Shown: positions 16,123 through 24,718, counted from the first letter of the stretch. The stretch: DNA of 26,696 bases from CALACW01 sp002431305 (GCA_937890355.1 CALACW010000148.1:1-26696); one strand, 5' to 3'. Notes: a model not told the origin generated them from the sequence alone. A program made the numbers and translations.

Positions 16123-16698
16123 ATGCAATATATATTGATAATTTTATTATTGGTAATAGTGATTTGTATTTTAGTCGTCAACTCAATAATGAAACAAAAG
16201 TCGTTAAAAGGATCTGCCGGTCAAAACAGCACAGTGGATGATGATATTCTTGTATCTGAAGATAAACCGCCTTATAAGAAAAAGCTTCTGCTTACAAAAA
16301 ACGAGTGGCGTTTTTATAAAGATTTAAAGCCGATTGCGGATAAGGAAAAGCTTACGATTATAGCAAAAGTAAGACTTGCCGATCTTGTAGAAGTAGATTC
16401 ATCGCGTATTCAAAAAAACGAATATATGAAATATTTTAACTCAATTGCAAAAAAGCATGTCGATTTTGCGCTTTGCAATCCGGACAATCTTGCAGTCATA
16501 GAACTTATTGAGCTTGATGACAATTCACATAATAACAATACGCGTGTAGTTCGTGACAATATGGTAGATAAAATACTGACCGGTGCAGGTTACAAAATAA
16601 CCCATTTAAATAATATAACCGATTATGTCGCAGTGAAAAATGCCGTCACAGAGAATAGTACAGTTGTGCCGCCGGCTAAAGACGGTAAATCAAATTAA
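16123..16698 (+). CDS. Membrane-anchored DUF2726 protein
   Basis: The protein has 191 residues, with an N-terminal membrane anchor (about residues 4-20) followed by a Lys-rich linker and a DUF2726 domain (about 55-170). Recognisable pieces are LLTKNEWRFYKDL, AKVRLADLVEV, KKHVDFALC (D114), IELIELDDNSH (E127, E130, D132) and RVVRDNMVDKIL. The Asp...Glu-x-Glu pattern resembles the restriction-endonuclease-like (PD-(D/E)xK) fold often proposed for this domain; catalysis is not established. GGGAGAAAAG lies before the ATG. The gene begins 33 nt after the truncated last repeat, and I see no convincing promoter, so it may be read through from the array. A strong terminator follows. Its closeness to CRISPR may be incidental. 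Confidence 0.8.
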   Translation: MQYILIILLLVIVICILVVNSIMKQKSLKGSAGQNSTVDDDILVSEDKPPYKKKLLLTKNEWRFYKDLKPIADKEKLTIIAKVRLADLVEVDSSRIQKNEYMKYFNSIAKKHVDFALCNPDNLAVIELIELDDNSHNNNTRVVRDNMVDKILTGAGYKITHLNNITDYVAVKNAVTENSTVVPPAKDGKSN

Positions 16699-16707
16699 AA
16701 CAAAACA

Positions 16708-16739
16708 CCCCGGACGATTTTCGTCCGGGGCATTTTTTT
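16708..16739 (+). terminator. Intrinsic terminator after the DUF2726 gene
   Basis: A perfect 10-bp stem, CCCCGGACGA (16708-16717) and TCGTCCGGGG (16721-16730), with a 3-nt loop, then CA and a T7 run. Confidence 0.9.
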
Positions 16740-16748
16740 ATATTCGCA

Positions 16749-17261
16749 TTATTTATAAAGACCTTTTTGTTTTAAAAACTCAATGAATTCGGGGTAAGTT
16801 CCCTTTGTGAACGCGTCCTTTTTAAAGGTATAATAAAGTTTTGTTGTTTTTGATTTGATGACGATAAGGTGTTTCGTCTCATACGCTTTTTTCATGTTAT
16901 AAAGCGGAATTTCGGTAAACGCTCCGTTATACGATTTACAGCGCAGGGTGTCATGCGTAACCTCCATCCTTGCTCCGGAGGGGCTTCCGTTGTTTAATTC
17001 CATTCCGCGGTCTATCGTTAGTTTTGAGAAACGTCTTACCCGCCAAACCAACTCTAAATTATACACAAGTATTAAAAGTAAATAGAGAAAAATGCAGATT
17101 GCCTTTGTGATATCCGAAGTGAAAAACATAAAAAATACGATTGACAGAATCAGCACGGAGTTCAGAATGTACGGAACAGGATTTCTGAGCATAGCTGATG
17201 TCTGAAATTCGGTCATTAAAGGCAAATTGTCGGCAAAATCGTTGCAAAAAATGGTGTCCAT
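16749..17261 (-). CDS. YcxB-like membrane protein
   Basis: The gene is convergent to the DUF2726 gene. I start it at 17261 (MDTIFCNDFADNLPL, 170 residues) because GGAGG lies 6 nt upstream. In-frame ATGs further upstream, to 17309, lie between the promoter and that SD. It has two adjacent membrane spans (about 31-48 and 51-69), then a cytoplasmic C-terminal domain of about 100 residues (SKLTIDRGMEL...HLIVIKSKTTKLYYTFKKDAF...FIEFLKQKG). This architecture and the ending match the YcxB-like family, whose function is unknown. A promoter TTGAAT-N17-TTATAA lies at 17309-17281. Confidence 0.75.
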   Translation of the reverse strand: MDTIFCNDFADNLPLMTEFQTSAMLRNPVPYILNSVLILSIVFFMFFTSDITKAICIFLYLLLILVYNLELVWRVRRFSKLTIDRGMELNNGSPSGARMEVTHDTLRCKSYNGAFTEIPLYNMKKAYETKHLIVIKSKTTKLYYTFKKDAFTKGTYPEFIEFLKQKGLYK

Positions 17262-17280
17262 GTAAAACCTCCGCATGTTT

Positions 17281-17309
17281 TTATAATATTTTATCATAAA
17301 AAAATTCAA
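17281..17309 (-). promoter_or_regulatory. Promoter of the YcxB-like gene
   Basis: On the minus strand TTGAAT (17309-17304) and TTATAA (17286-17281) have a 17-nt spacer. It is back to back with the eutH promoter. Confidence 0.55.
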
Positions 17310-17323
17310 AATGCAAATAGTTG

Positions 17324-17352
17324 TTGATTAAATTGTCACGGACAGTTATAAT
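17324..17352 (+). promoter_or_regulatory. Promoter of the eutH-GH20-Gfo/Idh operon
   Basis: TTGATT (17324-17329), a 17-nt spacer and a perfect TATAAT (17347-17352); the expected start is about 25 nt before eutH. Confidence 0.7.
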
Positions 17353-17384
17353 ATACAGAGCGATAAAAATATAAGGCGGATAAC

Positions 17385-18536
17385 ATGGATAAAATATTTC
17401 CCGGGGGAATTACGGTTACGACCGTGATAATGTGCATAATGGCGGTTTTTGCGCTGATAGGCTCGATAGACCGCATAATCGGAAATAAATTTGGTTACGG
17501 TGAACAGCTCGAAAACGGCGTTAAAACCGTAGGTCCTTTAATTCTTGTAATGGCGGCGACATATGCGACGGCTCCGCTTCTCGCAAGCGTTCTGACTCCG
17601 ATTGCCTCGCCGATTTACTCCATGTTCGGCGCGGATCCTGCAATGTGCGCGGGCACCGTTTTAGCCGTCGATATGGGAGGATATCCGCTCGCTTACGGTA
17701 TGACCGACGACGTTATGAACGCGAATTTCAGCGGTGTAATACTCGGTTCGACCATGGGGGCGATGCTTGTCGGTACGCTCCCGATAGCCGTTACATATTT
17801 AAAGGACAGGGACAAGAGCATTTTTTCATACGGAATGTTAATAGGCATAGTGACCGTTCCGATAGGATGTATCGCGGGCGGACTCGTTATGGGGATGAGC
17901 TTTGTAAACATTATAAAAAATCTGATTCCGCTTCTCATTCTTGACGTTATAATCGCGGTAGGACTTATATTCTTTCAGAAAATTACCGTTAAAATATTCA
18001 GCGTATTCGCGTCGGCGGTTACAATTCTGATTGCCGTACTCTTCGCGCTCGCCGCCGTGCAGTATATGACCGGAATCAGACTGCCCGTATTTAGCGATAT
18101 GTTTACGTTGGAGGACGGCGGAATTACGCGTTTTGACAGGGGACTGCTTATCTGCGCGCAGATAGGAATTATACTCGCGGGCGCGTTCCCGATGTTCGCG
18201 TTTCTCAGTAACAAACTTGACAAGCCGTTTTCAAAACTCGGCGAAAAAATGGGCGTTAATAAAGATTCCGTTGTAGGAATTATCGCAAATTTCGCAAACG
18301 CTATTGCAATGTTTAATCTTTTTGATAAAATGGATGACAAGGGCAAGCTTATCAACATAGCCGGTGCGGTTTCTCTGTCGTATGTTCTCGGCGACCATCT
18401 CGCATTTGTCGCAGGGGTAAACGGAGATATGATGCTTCCGATGCTCGTAACTAAATTTACGGCGGGAATATCGGCTGTAATACTTGCAAATCTTCTTTCG
18501 GGTAAAATATTAAAAAAAGAGGAGAGCAAATCATGA
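17385..18536 (+). CDS. eutH: EutH-family transporter
   Basis: This is a polytopic membrane protein of 383 residues with about 9-10 hydrophobic spans. Family-type sequences include MAVFALIGSIDRIIGNKFGYGEQ near the N-terminus, then GADPAMCAGTVLAVDMGGYPLAYGM and a C-terminal SYVLGDHLAFVAGVNGDMMLPM segment. EutH proteins are associated with ethanolamine uptake. No other ethanolamine-utilisation gene (ammonia lyase, microcompartment shell, regulator) is present. Instead the stop overlaps the start of a GH20 hydrolase gene by 4 nt (ATGA), and an oxidoreductase follows. The substrate in this operon may therefore differ or be glycan-linked. The upstream AAGGCGG is a modest SD. Confidence 0.85.
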   Translation: MDKIFPGGITVTTVIMCIMAVFALIGSIDRIIGNKFGYGEQLENGVKTVGPLILVMAATYATAPLLASVLTPIASPIYSMFGADPAMCAGTVLAVDMGGYPLAYGMTDDVMNANFSGVILGSTMGAMLVGTLPIAVTYLKDRDKSIFSYGMLIGIVTVPIGCIAGGLVMGMSFVNIIKNLIPLLILDVIIAVGLIFFQKITVKIFSVFASAVTILIAVLFALAAVQYMTGIRLPVFSDMFTLEDGGITRFDRGLLICAQIGIILAGAFPMFAFLSNKLDKPFSKLGEKMGVNKDSVVGIIANFANAIAMFNLFDKMDDKGKLINIAGAVSLSYVLGDHLAFVAGVNGDMMLPMLVTKFTAGISAVILANLLSGKILKKEESKS

Positions 18537-20125
18537 AGGATTTTAACAGATCGGGCGTTATGATAGACATGTCGCGCAACGCGGTAATGAACGTCGGCGC
18601 CGTTAAGAAAATGATTGATATAAACGCGCGTCTCGGGTACGACTTTTTAATGCTGTATACCGAGGATACATATGAAATCGAGGGACAGCCGTATTTCGGT
18701 CATTTGAGAGGCAGATATACGTCCGAGGAATTAAAGGATATCGATTCATACGCGCAGACAAAGGGTATCGAGCTTATCCCGTGCATACAGACTCTCGCGC
18801 ACCTCGGCGCGATTATGAAGTGGCCGAAGTACAAGGACATAAACGACTGCGCGGATATTCTGCTCGCGGGTGACGAACGCGTCTACGCTCTTATTGATTC
18901 GATGTTTAAAACGTTGAGCGAGAATTTTAAAAGCAGGATTGCAAATATCGGCATGGACGAGGCGCATTTTATCGGACTGGGTAAGTACATGCAGGAGCAC
19001 GGCATAAGAAACAGGCTTGATATACTGTTGGAACATCTCGGAAAAGTGTCCGAGATTGCAAAAAAATACGGATTTGAACTGCTGATGTGGGGCGATATGT
19101 TCTTCAGACTGGCAAACAACGGCGACTATAACGGAAGTGTTGATTCGTCCGTAAAATCGCGTATTCCCGATAATGTTACGCTGATATACTGGGATTATTA
19201 TTCGAAAGATAAAAAGCATTACGACGAAAATATTATAAATCACAAAGCCGTTGACGAGAACGTTTGGTTTGCCGGCGGACTGTGGACATGGACGGGATTC
19301 ACTCCGCATAACGAGGCTTCGATTGAAAATTCAATTGCTGCTATAGAGAGCTGCCGTGAGCACGGCGTTAAGAATATTATAATGACAATGTGGGGTGACG
19401 ACGGCGGCGAGTGTTCCAGATTTTCCGCGCTCCCGTCGATGTATGCCGTTTCTGAATTCTTAAAGGGCAATACCGATATGAAGTCGATAAAATCGGGCTT
19501 TTATAAAGAATTCGGTATTGAATTCGATGAGTTTATCGCGCTTGATTTGCCGGACACGCCGAACAACGAGAACGGCAGAATAAACGACCCCGAAAAATAC
19601 ATGCTTTACTCCGACTGCTTTATGGGTATAGCTGATTCGACCGTAAGAGACGGCGACGGCAAAAAGTACGCCGTCTGCGCGAAAAAACTCGAAAAGAATG
19701 TTGATAATAAGGAATTCGGATTCCTTTTCTCGACGGCTAAAGCGTTGTGCGACGTTCTCGAATTGAAATACGAATTGGGCGTCCGCACGAGAAAAGCATA
19801 TAAAGAGAATAAAAAATCACAGCTTAAAAAATTAATCGGGGATTACGACGAGGTTATATCGCGTATCGAAGTATTTTATGATAAATTCGAACACCAGTGG
19901 AGCATTGAAAACAAGCCCCACGGGTTTGACGTTCAGGATATCAGAATCGGCGGAACGCTTATGAGAATCAAGCACTGTAAAAAGAAACTTGAAAGCTATA
20001 TAAACGGCGAGACTGACTCTATCCCCGAACTCGAGGAGCCGGTGCTTCCTTATAAAGGAAACGAGCCGACGGATATTAATAATTTCTGCAATATAGTTAC
20101 GGCTAACGTAATGTTTTTTCAATAA
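18533..20125 (+). CDS. Glycoside hydrolase family 20 (beta-N-acetylhexosaminidase-like)
   Basis: The protein has 530 residues, with a TIM barrel beginning almost at the N-terminus (RSGVMIDMSRNAVMNVGAVKKMIDINARLGYDFLMLYTEDTYEI) and lacking the usual extra N-terminal domain. The paired catalytic residues of GH20 are visible as D142-E143 in NIGMDEAHFIGLG, followed by LLMWGDMFFRL and an aromatic-rich LWTWTGFTPHN segment. The family removes terminal GlcNAc/GalNAc by substrate-assisted catalysis. There is no signal peptide, so it should act in the cytoplasm on imported saccharides. A helical C-terminal region (about 390-500) lies beyond the barrel. It overlaps eutH by 4 nt with GAGGAG as SD. The architecture resembles GcnA-type GH20 enzymes; the precise substrate is unknown. 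Confidence 0.82.
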   Translation: MKDFNRSGVMIDMSRNAVMNVGAVKKMIDINARLGYDFLMLYTEDTYEIEGQPYFGHLRGRYTSEELKDIDSYAQTKGIELIPCIQTLAHLGAIMKWPKYKDINDCADILLAGDERVYALIDSMFKTLSENFKSRIANIGMDEAHFIGLGKYMQEHGIRNRLDILLEHLGKVSEIAKKYGFELLMWGDMFFRLANNGDYNGSVDSSVKSRIPDNVTLIYWDYYSKDKKHYDENIINHKAVDENVWFAGGLWTWTGFTPHNEASIENSIAAIESCREHGVKNIIMTMWGDDGGECSRFSALPSMYAVSEFLKGNTDMKSIKSGFYKEFGIEFDEFIALDLPDTPNNENGRINDPEKYMLYSDCFMGIADSTVRDGDGKKYAVCAKKLEKNVDNKEFGFLFSTAKALCDVLELKYELGVRTRKAYKENKKSQLKKLIGDYDEVISRIEVFYDKFEHQWSIENKPHGFDVQDIRIGGTLMRIKHCKKKLESYINGETDSIPELEEPVLPYKGNEPTDINNFCNIVTANVMFFQ

Positions 20126-20146
20126 TACATAATGGAGGATTTAAAA

Positions 20147-21211
20147 ATGAGTAAAAAATGGAGAGTCGGAATTATCGGAAACGGCGGTATATGTAAAGGT
20201 TCGCATGTCGGTGAATATCTTACGGATGATCGTCTTGAGGTTGCAGCGCTTTGTGATATTATAATTGAAAGAGCTGAAGAATTAAGGGACAAATACTTCC
20301 CGAACGCGGCTGTTTATTCCGATTACAAAGAGCTTTTGAAGGACGAAAGCATAGATTCAGTCGATATATGCACGCCCAACTATCTTCATTCGATTATCGC
20401 CGTCGACGCGTTCGAGGCGGGCAAGCACGTATTCTGCGAGAAGCCCGACGCTGTAAGCGTAAGCGAGGTTATGCGAATGAAAGAAGCCGCCGGCAAAGCG
20501 GGCAAAACTCTCATGGTTATGAGAAATAACCGCTGGGTTTCTGCTTCGAAATATGCAAAAAAATATATTGAATCCGGCAGAATGGGTGAAATATACTGCG
20601 GTCGCTGCGGATGGCAGAGAAGACGAGGAATCCCCGGAAAGGGCGGTTGGTTCACGACAAAAGAGCAGTCGGGAGGCGGCCCGCTTATCGATTTGGGCGT
20701 TCATATGATCGACCTTGCAATCTGGCTTATGGGCAATCCTACGCCCGTCGCGGTTTCGGGCAATACTTATATGAAGTTTGCGGACAACGACGTTTCCGAT
20801 TCCGTAAATTCGGATTTCGGTGATAAAAATTCCGAGGGTACGTTCGACGTTGAGGATCTCGCTATGGGTATGATTCGTTTTGACAACGGCGCACTTTTGC
20901 AGATCGAATTCAGCTGGGCTTCAAATATCGAAAAGGAAAACCGTTTCGTCGAACTTCGCGGTACGAAGGCGGGGCTTAGCTGGACGGACAGCGGTGTTAA
21001 GATATTCTCCGAGGATAACGGCGAGCTTACCGACACCGTTTCCCCGACCGTTAATCAGGAGTACGGTCACCGCAATAACTTAAAGCATTTCTACGACGTT
21101 GTCATAGAGGGTGCAGAGCCTCAGTTCAAACCTCAGCAGGGTATTGATATGATTAAGATTCTCTGCGCGATTTACGAGTCCGCAAAGACGGGCAAAGAGG
21201 TTATTCTCTGA
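20147..21211 (+). CDS. Gfo/Idh/MocA-family oxidoreductase
   Basis: A 354-residue NAD(P)-dependent sugar oxidoreductase-type protein. The Rossmann motif is WRVGIIGNGGI (residues 5-15), the conserved EKP (residues 98-100) sits in GKHVFCEKPDAV, and the C-terminal domain shows GGGPLIDLGVHMIDLAIWLMG. I start at 20147 because GGAGGA lies 8 nt upstream; the ATG at 20132 overlaps that SD. It is the third gene of the eutH-GH20 operon and ends at a strong terminator. The family includes sugar dehydrogenases and also NAD-using glycosidases (GH109), so a role in amino-sugar or glycan breakdown is plausible but not proven. Confidence 0.85.
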   Translation: MSKKWRVGIIGNGGICKGSHVGEYLTDDRLEVAALCDIIIERAEELRDKYFPNAAVYSDYKELLKDESIDSVDICTPNYLHSIIAVDAFEAGKHVFCEKPDAVSVSEVMRMKEAAGKAGKTLMVMRNNRWVSASKYAKKYIESGRMGEIYCGRCGWQRRRGIPGKGGWFTTKEQSGGGPLIDLGVHMIDLAIWLMGNPTPVAVSGNTYMKFADNDVSDSVNSDFGDKNSEGTFDVEDLAMGMIRFDNGALLQIEFSWASNIEKENRFVELRGTKAGLSWTDSGVKIFSEDNGELTDTVSPTVNQEYGHRNNLKHFYDVVIEGAEPQFKPQQGIDMIKILCAIYESAKTGKEVIL

Positions 21212-21227
21212 TTTAAAACATAGTATA

Positions 21228-21272
21228 AAGCCGTAAACCGGGACAGTGCAGAAAGTTCGGTTTACGGCTTTT
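21228..21272 (+). terminator. Terminator of the eutH-GH20-Gfo/Idh operon
   Basis: A 13-bp perfect stem, AAGCCGTAAACCG (21228-21240) and CGGTTTACGGCTT (21258-21270), with a 17-nt loop and a short T-tract. Confidence 0.8.
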
Positions 21273-21338
21273 GCTGTTTATAATGCGTATTGCTGTGTTA
21301 TAGGCGAATCGTCCGAGCCTTTTCGATTGTAATAAAAG

Positions 21339-21367
21339 TTGACATTTTAAATTTCTTATTATAGAAT
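21339..21367 (+). promoter_or_regulatory. Promoter of comF
   Basis: TTGACA (21339-21344), a 17-nt spacer and TAGAAT (21362-21367), 28 nt before the comF ATG. Confidence 0.7.
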
Positions 21368-21394
21368 AAATTAAAAAGTTACGGAGGGTGCAAA

Positions 21395-22081
21395 ATGAAA
21401 ACGTCAAATCTGATAAATGACATTTTCTTTCCCGACCGTTGTGCGTTCTGCGGGAGAAACCCCGTATTCCCCGGGAAAATTCTCTGTAACGAGTGCGAGG
21501 ACAGTATAGAATTCATCCCGTCTCCGCGCTGTCCGAAATGCGGGCGTGAAGCTAAGAAATGCAGATGTAAAAATCTGCGTACATTCTACAAAGAACTACG
21601 CGCTCCGTACTATAACGAAACATCCGTACGCCGTGGGGTCGACAGGTGGAAATTTTACGGCGGTATTGAGAGTACTGAAGTTTTTGTCAGGGATATGCTG
21701 AATATATATGAGGATGAAATAAATTCCGGGCTGTTTGACTTTGTAACATATGTTCCCGCTTCTCATTCTACGATTGAGAACAGGGGATTCAACCAGTCCA
21801 AACTGCTTGCCGAGGTATTCAGCGAGTATTCATCGCTTGAATGCAGAGACTGTCTTGTTAAAACTTTCGATACTCCCGCACAGCATACACTGCCGAGATA
21901 TTTAAGACTCGGAAATGTTCTCGGCGTGTTCGAGGTCAAAGATAAAGAAGCGGTTTACGGCAAAACGATACTTCTGATCGACGATATCAAGACAACCGGA
22001 ACCGTGCTTAACGAATGCGCGAAAATGCTGATGATCGCGGGTGCGCAGGACGTTTATTGCCTGACAATTACGCTCGGATAG
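21395..22081 (+). CDS. ComF family phosphoribosyltransferase-like protein
   Basis: The protein has 228 residues. The N-terminal zinc-ribbon part has four cysteine pairs (CAFC at 16-19, CNEC at 31-34, CPKC at 46-49, CRC at 56-58). It is followed by a type I phosphoribosyltransferase domain with the PRPP-binding loop LLIDDIKTTGT (about 193-203) and the ComF signature ENRGFNQSKLLAE (128-140). The family is linked to DNA uptake in competent bacteria, but many Clostridia carry it without other competence genes nearby, as here. GGAGG lies 9 nt before the ATG. It converges on the beta-helix gene with only 13 nt between stops. Confidence 0.9.
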   Translation: MKTSNLINDIFFPDRCAFCGRNPVFPGKILCNECEDSIEFIPSPRCPKCGREAKKCRCKNLRTFYKELRAPYYNETSVRRGVDRWKFYGGIESTEVFVRDMLNIYEDEINSGLFDFVTYVPASHSTIENRGFNQSKLLAEVFSEYSSLECRDCLVKTFDTPAQHTLPRYLRLGNVLGVFEVKDKEAVYGKTILLIDDIKTTGTVLNECAKMLMIAGAQDVYCLTITLG

Positions 22082-22094
22082 TTTTGGTGAACCG

Positions 22095-23903
22095 TTAAAA
22101 CAGAGACGAGAGCGATTTAAGTCTTATCTTAACGCCGGGAACCGAATCGGAAACGTTATTTTTTACAGTGATGTTCGAATTGTGTTTGCCGAGAATGATT
22201 TTCGCGTTTGTATTATTAATTGAATTAGAACTAAATATGAGATTATCTGCGTTCGAAGCCGAGAGAATATTTCCCTCGCAGTTTTCGAACGTATTATTAT
22301 TTATATAAATATTTTTAAGCATTGCGGAGTCGGCATTTTTGCCGTTTATATTTGCCGAAACGCCGATTACCGCGCCCCAGTCGGAAACGTTGCAGGACGA
22401 AAACGTGTTGTTTCTTATTTCGAGCGTATTTACGCCCGTGCCCTCGAGCCAGTTTCCCGAGGAAATGTCGACAATTACCTTTATCGCGTTGCCCATGGTC
22501 TTATAGAACGTATTGTTTTCGCACAGTCCGTTTGAACTCTGAAGAAGGAGTCCGCGGGCACGGTTTTCGTGAAAATAGTTATCGGAAACAACGTAATTTG
22601 CGCTGTTAATACTGCCGTTTGATACTATCGAGCCAACCGTTACGCTGTCGGGAATATCCCTGTCAAACGTGACGGTATCGCCGTCAATTGCTGTCACTTT
22701 TGCTGTAAAATCAATTGTATTATACTTAGAATCGAAGAATACGGCGGTATCTCCGGTTTTGAATGTCGGTGCGTTTGTATAGAGAGTCAGCTTGTTTTTG
22801 CCTGTCAATTTGCTTACGGTGTACACGTTGTCGTGAACATTCAGCGCGTCGTCTCCCATGAACGAAAAATCGCATCCGCTTATTTTAAAATATCCGTTTG
22901 TGTTCGCAATATGAACCGCGTCGGCTGTCGTCGAAACGCGTTCTGCGTTATCGGAATTTTCAAGTCCTATCGTGCAGTCAATAAGCTGAAAACGGGTACA
23001 CCTGTCTGTGATAAGCCAGCCCATGCCCGCTGCGGAACCTATCGAAATGTCCGAAAACGTTATGTTTTCAGAATTCGTTACGTTGAATACGTTGCCGTCG
23101 TAGACGTGATGTCTTAACAGAAATACGTCGCCGTCGGAAAAGTTATCGAGCTCTCCGTTGTGCTTAATACGAATGACGTTGTTCTCCGTTTTTTCTCTCG
23201 AAACAATGATATCGGGATTCGTATAGACATACTTTTCCTTAACGCCGTCCTTTGTTCCCGGGGTGAGAGTTTCGGGGTCGTACTGCGTGAACGCGGAGAT
23301 GTTTACATCTTCGTCAACGTCGGTAAGCTCTGTAAATTCCATGTCGAAAACGTGATTTTTATTATCGGCATTTTTAATTTTAACAAGCGAAGCGAGTCTT
23401 GAATTTTCATTATTCCAACGAACGGAGAACCCTTTTATTTCAACGCATTCGCAGTCTGAAATTCTAAAATAATCGGCGTGCGAAAAATAGAAATTCGCTC
23501 CCTCGCCGTCAATAATTATATTCTTTAATCCCGACATGTCAATCTGTTTGTCGGTTCTGAAATAATAATTTCCCGCAGGGATCACAATGCGAGTATATTC
23601 GTTTTCACGGCAGTATTCTATCGCCTTTGAAAATGCGGAATAGTTATCAAACTCATTTTCATTCATTCCGAACTCAGATGCGCTTACCGACTTATATGAT
23701 TTTGAATCGGGTCTTTTTATATAGAATACGGAATCGCCTACGCCGTCTATTCTGTCAAAATGTGCGTATTCGTTGTATTCGGGTTCAGCTTCATCGGGGA
23801 GTGAGACAGGTTCCTCAACCGGGTGAGTCAAACCGAAAATCGGCGCGAAAAGCAGGGCTATTGAGGTTAAAAACGCAAAAAACGACTGGGTCATGTTTTT
23901 CAT
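22095..23903 (-). CDS. Secreted right-handed parallel beta-helix protein, GH110-like
   Basis: The protein has 602 residues, with an N-terminal signal peptide (hydrophobic residues 5-24) and an acidic Pro/Glu-rich linker. After that a parallel beta-helix has many NNTF/DNYF turn repeats (ENITFSDISIG, YFKISGCDFSF, NYFHENRA, IRNNTFSSCN). The segment GMGWLITDRCTRFQLIDC...TTADAVHI...SFMGDDALNVHDN, with D328 and D351-D352, resembles the active-site region of GH110 exo-alpha-galactosidases. I therefore suggest a glycosidase, but generic beta-helix proteins share the fold. The start is uncertain: AAAGG abuts the ATG at 23903 and suits the ATG at 23894 better, while the Lys in the signal peptide n-region favours 23903. 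Confidence 0.75.
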   Translation of the reverse strand: MKNMTQSFFAFLTSIALLFAPIFGLTHPVEEPVSLPDEAEPEYNEYAHFDRIDGVGDSVFYIKRPDSKSYKSVSASEFGMNENEFDNYSAFSKAIEYCRENEYTRIVIPAGNYYFRTDKQIDMSGLKNIIIDGEGANFYFSHADYFRISDCECVEIKGFSVRWNNENSRLASLVKIKNADNKNHVFDMEFTELTDVDEDVNISAFTQYDPETLTPGTKDGVKEKYVYTNPDIIVSREKTENNVIRIKHNGELDNFSDGDVFLLRHHVYDGNVFNVTNSENITFSDISIGSAAGMGWLITDRCTRFQLIDCTIGLENSDNAERVSTTADAVHIANTNGYFKISGCDFSFMGDDALNVHDNVYTVSKLTGKNKLTLYTNAPTFKTGDTAVFFDSKYNTIDFTAKVTAIDGDTVTFDRDIPDSVTVGSIVSNGSINSANYVVSDNYFHENRARGLLLQSSNGLCENNTFYKTMGNAIKVIVDISSGNWLEGTGVNTLEIRNNTFSSCNVSDWGAVIGVSANINGKNADSAMLKNIYINNNTFENCEGNILSASNADNLIFSSNSINNTNAKIILGKHNSNITVKNNVSDSVPGVKIRLKSLSSLF

Positions 23904-23920
23904 CCTTTAAAATTATTTTT

Positions 23921-23948
23921 ATTATATTTTACCATTTAACTGCGTAAA
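23921..23948 (-). promoter_or_regulatory. Promoter of the beta-helix gene
   Basis: On the minus strand TTTACG (23948-23943), a 16-nt spacer and a perfect TATAAT (23926-23921). The start is expected near 23914, giving a very short leader. Confidence 0.5.
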
Positions 23949-24081
23949 AGTAAATATTAAATGAAACAAAACAACATAACTGTTGTATATTTTTTATATG
24001 CCGCAGCCTAATGTGTGAAATTTTTTTATTTTTAACAATAAAATTCATTCTGTTTATCATAAGAAATAAAGGCAAAAGATA

Positions 24082-24110
24082 TTGGAATTCCGGCTGAAAA
24101 AGTGTATAAT
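24082..24110 (+). promoter_or_regulatory. Housekeeping-type promoter of the ECF sigma gene
   Basis: TTGGAA (24082-24087), a 17-nt spacer and TATAAT (24105-24110), 49 nt before the sigma factor ATG. It differs from the TGTAAGAAA/GACTATAT sites found downstream. Confidence 0.65.
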
Positions 24111-24159
24111 TTTTGTTGAATAAATTGATTTTTAAAGAGGGGAGGGTGAGGACTGTCAA

Positions 24160-24684
24160 ATGAGATTCAGAAAAGGCAAAACCGATGTCATATGGCGGGA
24201 ATACGAGTGTTACATAAGGAAAATTTGCTCGTATAAGCTTGAAAGCAGACCCGAATATATTGACGACTGCGTTCAGGAGATTTTCCTTGCCCTGTCCGAT
24301 ACTTTACATAAGAAAAAACGTATTAACCACCCTAAGGCGTGGCTTACGAAAGTCGCGTATAATAAAATTTCGGATATATACGAGAAAATAAAGAAAGAGG
24401 ACGAGCTTTTTGTCCCGTTTAATTCGGACGTTATCGACGAAAAGTATTCGCTATGCGTTCGGCTCGAAACGGATGAAGAGAACGAAACGGAGATTATAAA
24501 AGACAGAGTTTTCTCTTTGCTTGACGAGGATGAAAGAAGGTTGTTATGTGACCGATACGAATTCGTAAAGAGTATATCGGAAATAGCCGACGAGTTCGGA
24601 GTAACGGAAAATACCGTATATCAACGGTTGTACAGACTCAGAATTAAGGTAAAAATGCTGGTCAAAAACGTATTAAATGAATGA
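24160..24684 (+). CDS. ECF-type RNA polymerase sigma factor
   Basis: A 174-residue group 4 sigma factor with only regions 2 and 4. Region 2 spans about residues 14-75 (YECYIRKICSYKL, EYIDDCVQEIFLAL, HPKAWLTKVAYNKISD). After an acidic linker, region 4 (about 113-168) has the helix-turn-helix SISEIADEFGVTENTVYQRLYRLRIKV that reads the -35 element. The SD is GAGG 8 nt before the ATG. A membrane protein that looks like its anti-sigma partner follows, then a secreted protein. Two matching non-consensus promoter sites at 24719 and 26245 are good candidates for its targets, including positive control of its own partner genes. Confidence 0.9.
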   Translation: MRFRKGKTDVIWREYECYIRKICSYKLESRPEYIDDCVQEIFLALSDTLHKKKRINHPKAWLTKVAYNKISDIYEKIKKEDELFVPFNSDVIDEKYSLCVRLETDEENETEIIKDRVFSLLDEDERRLLCDRYEFVKSISEIADEFGVTENTVYQRLYRLRIKVKMLVKNVLNE

Positions 24685-24718
24685 ACCATGAACTTTTTAT
24701 GAACTTTTAGCTTTTTTC

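Noticed and set aside
17975..18529. Minus-strand ORF (184 codons) inside eutH
   Set aside because: It mirrors hydrophobic codons of eutH on the opposite strand; no SD or recognisable domain.
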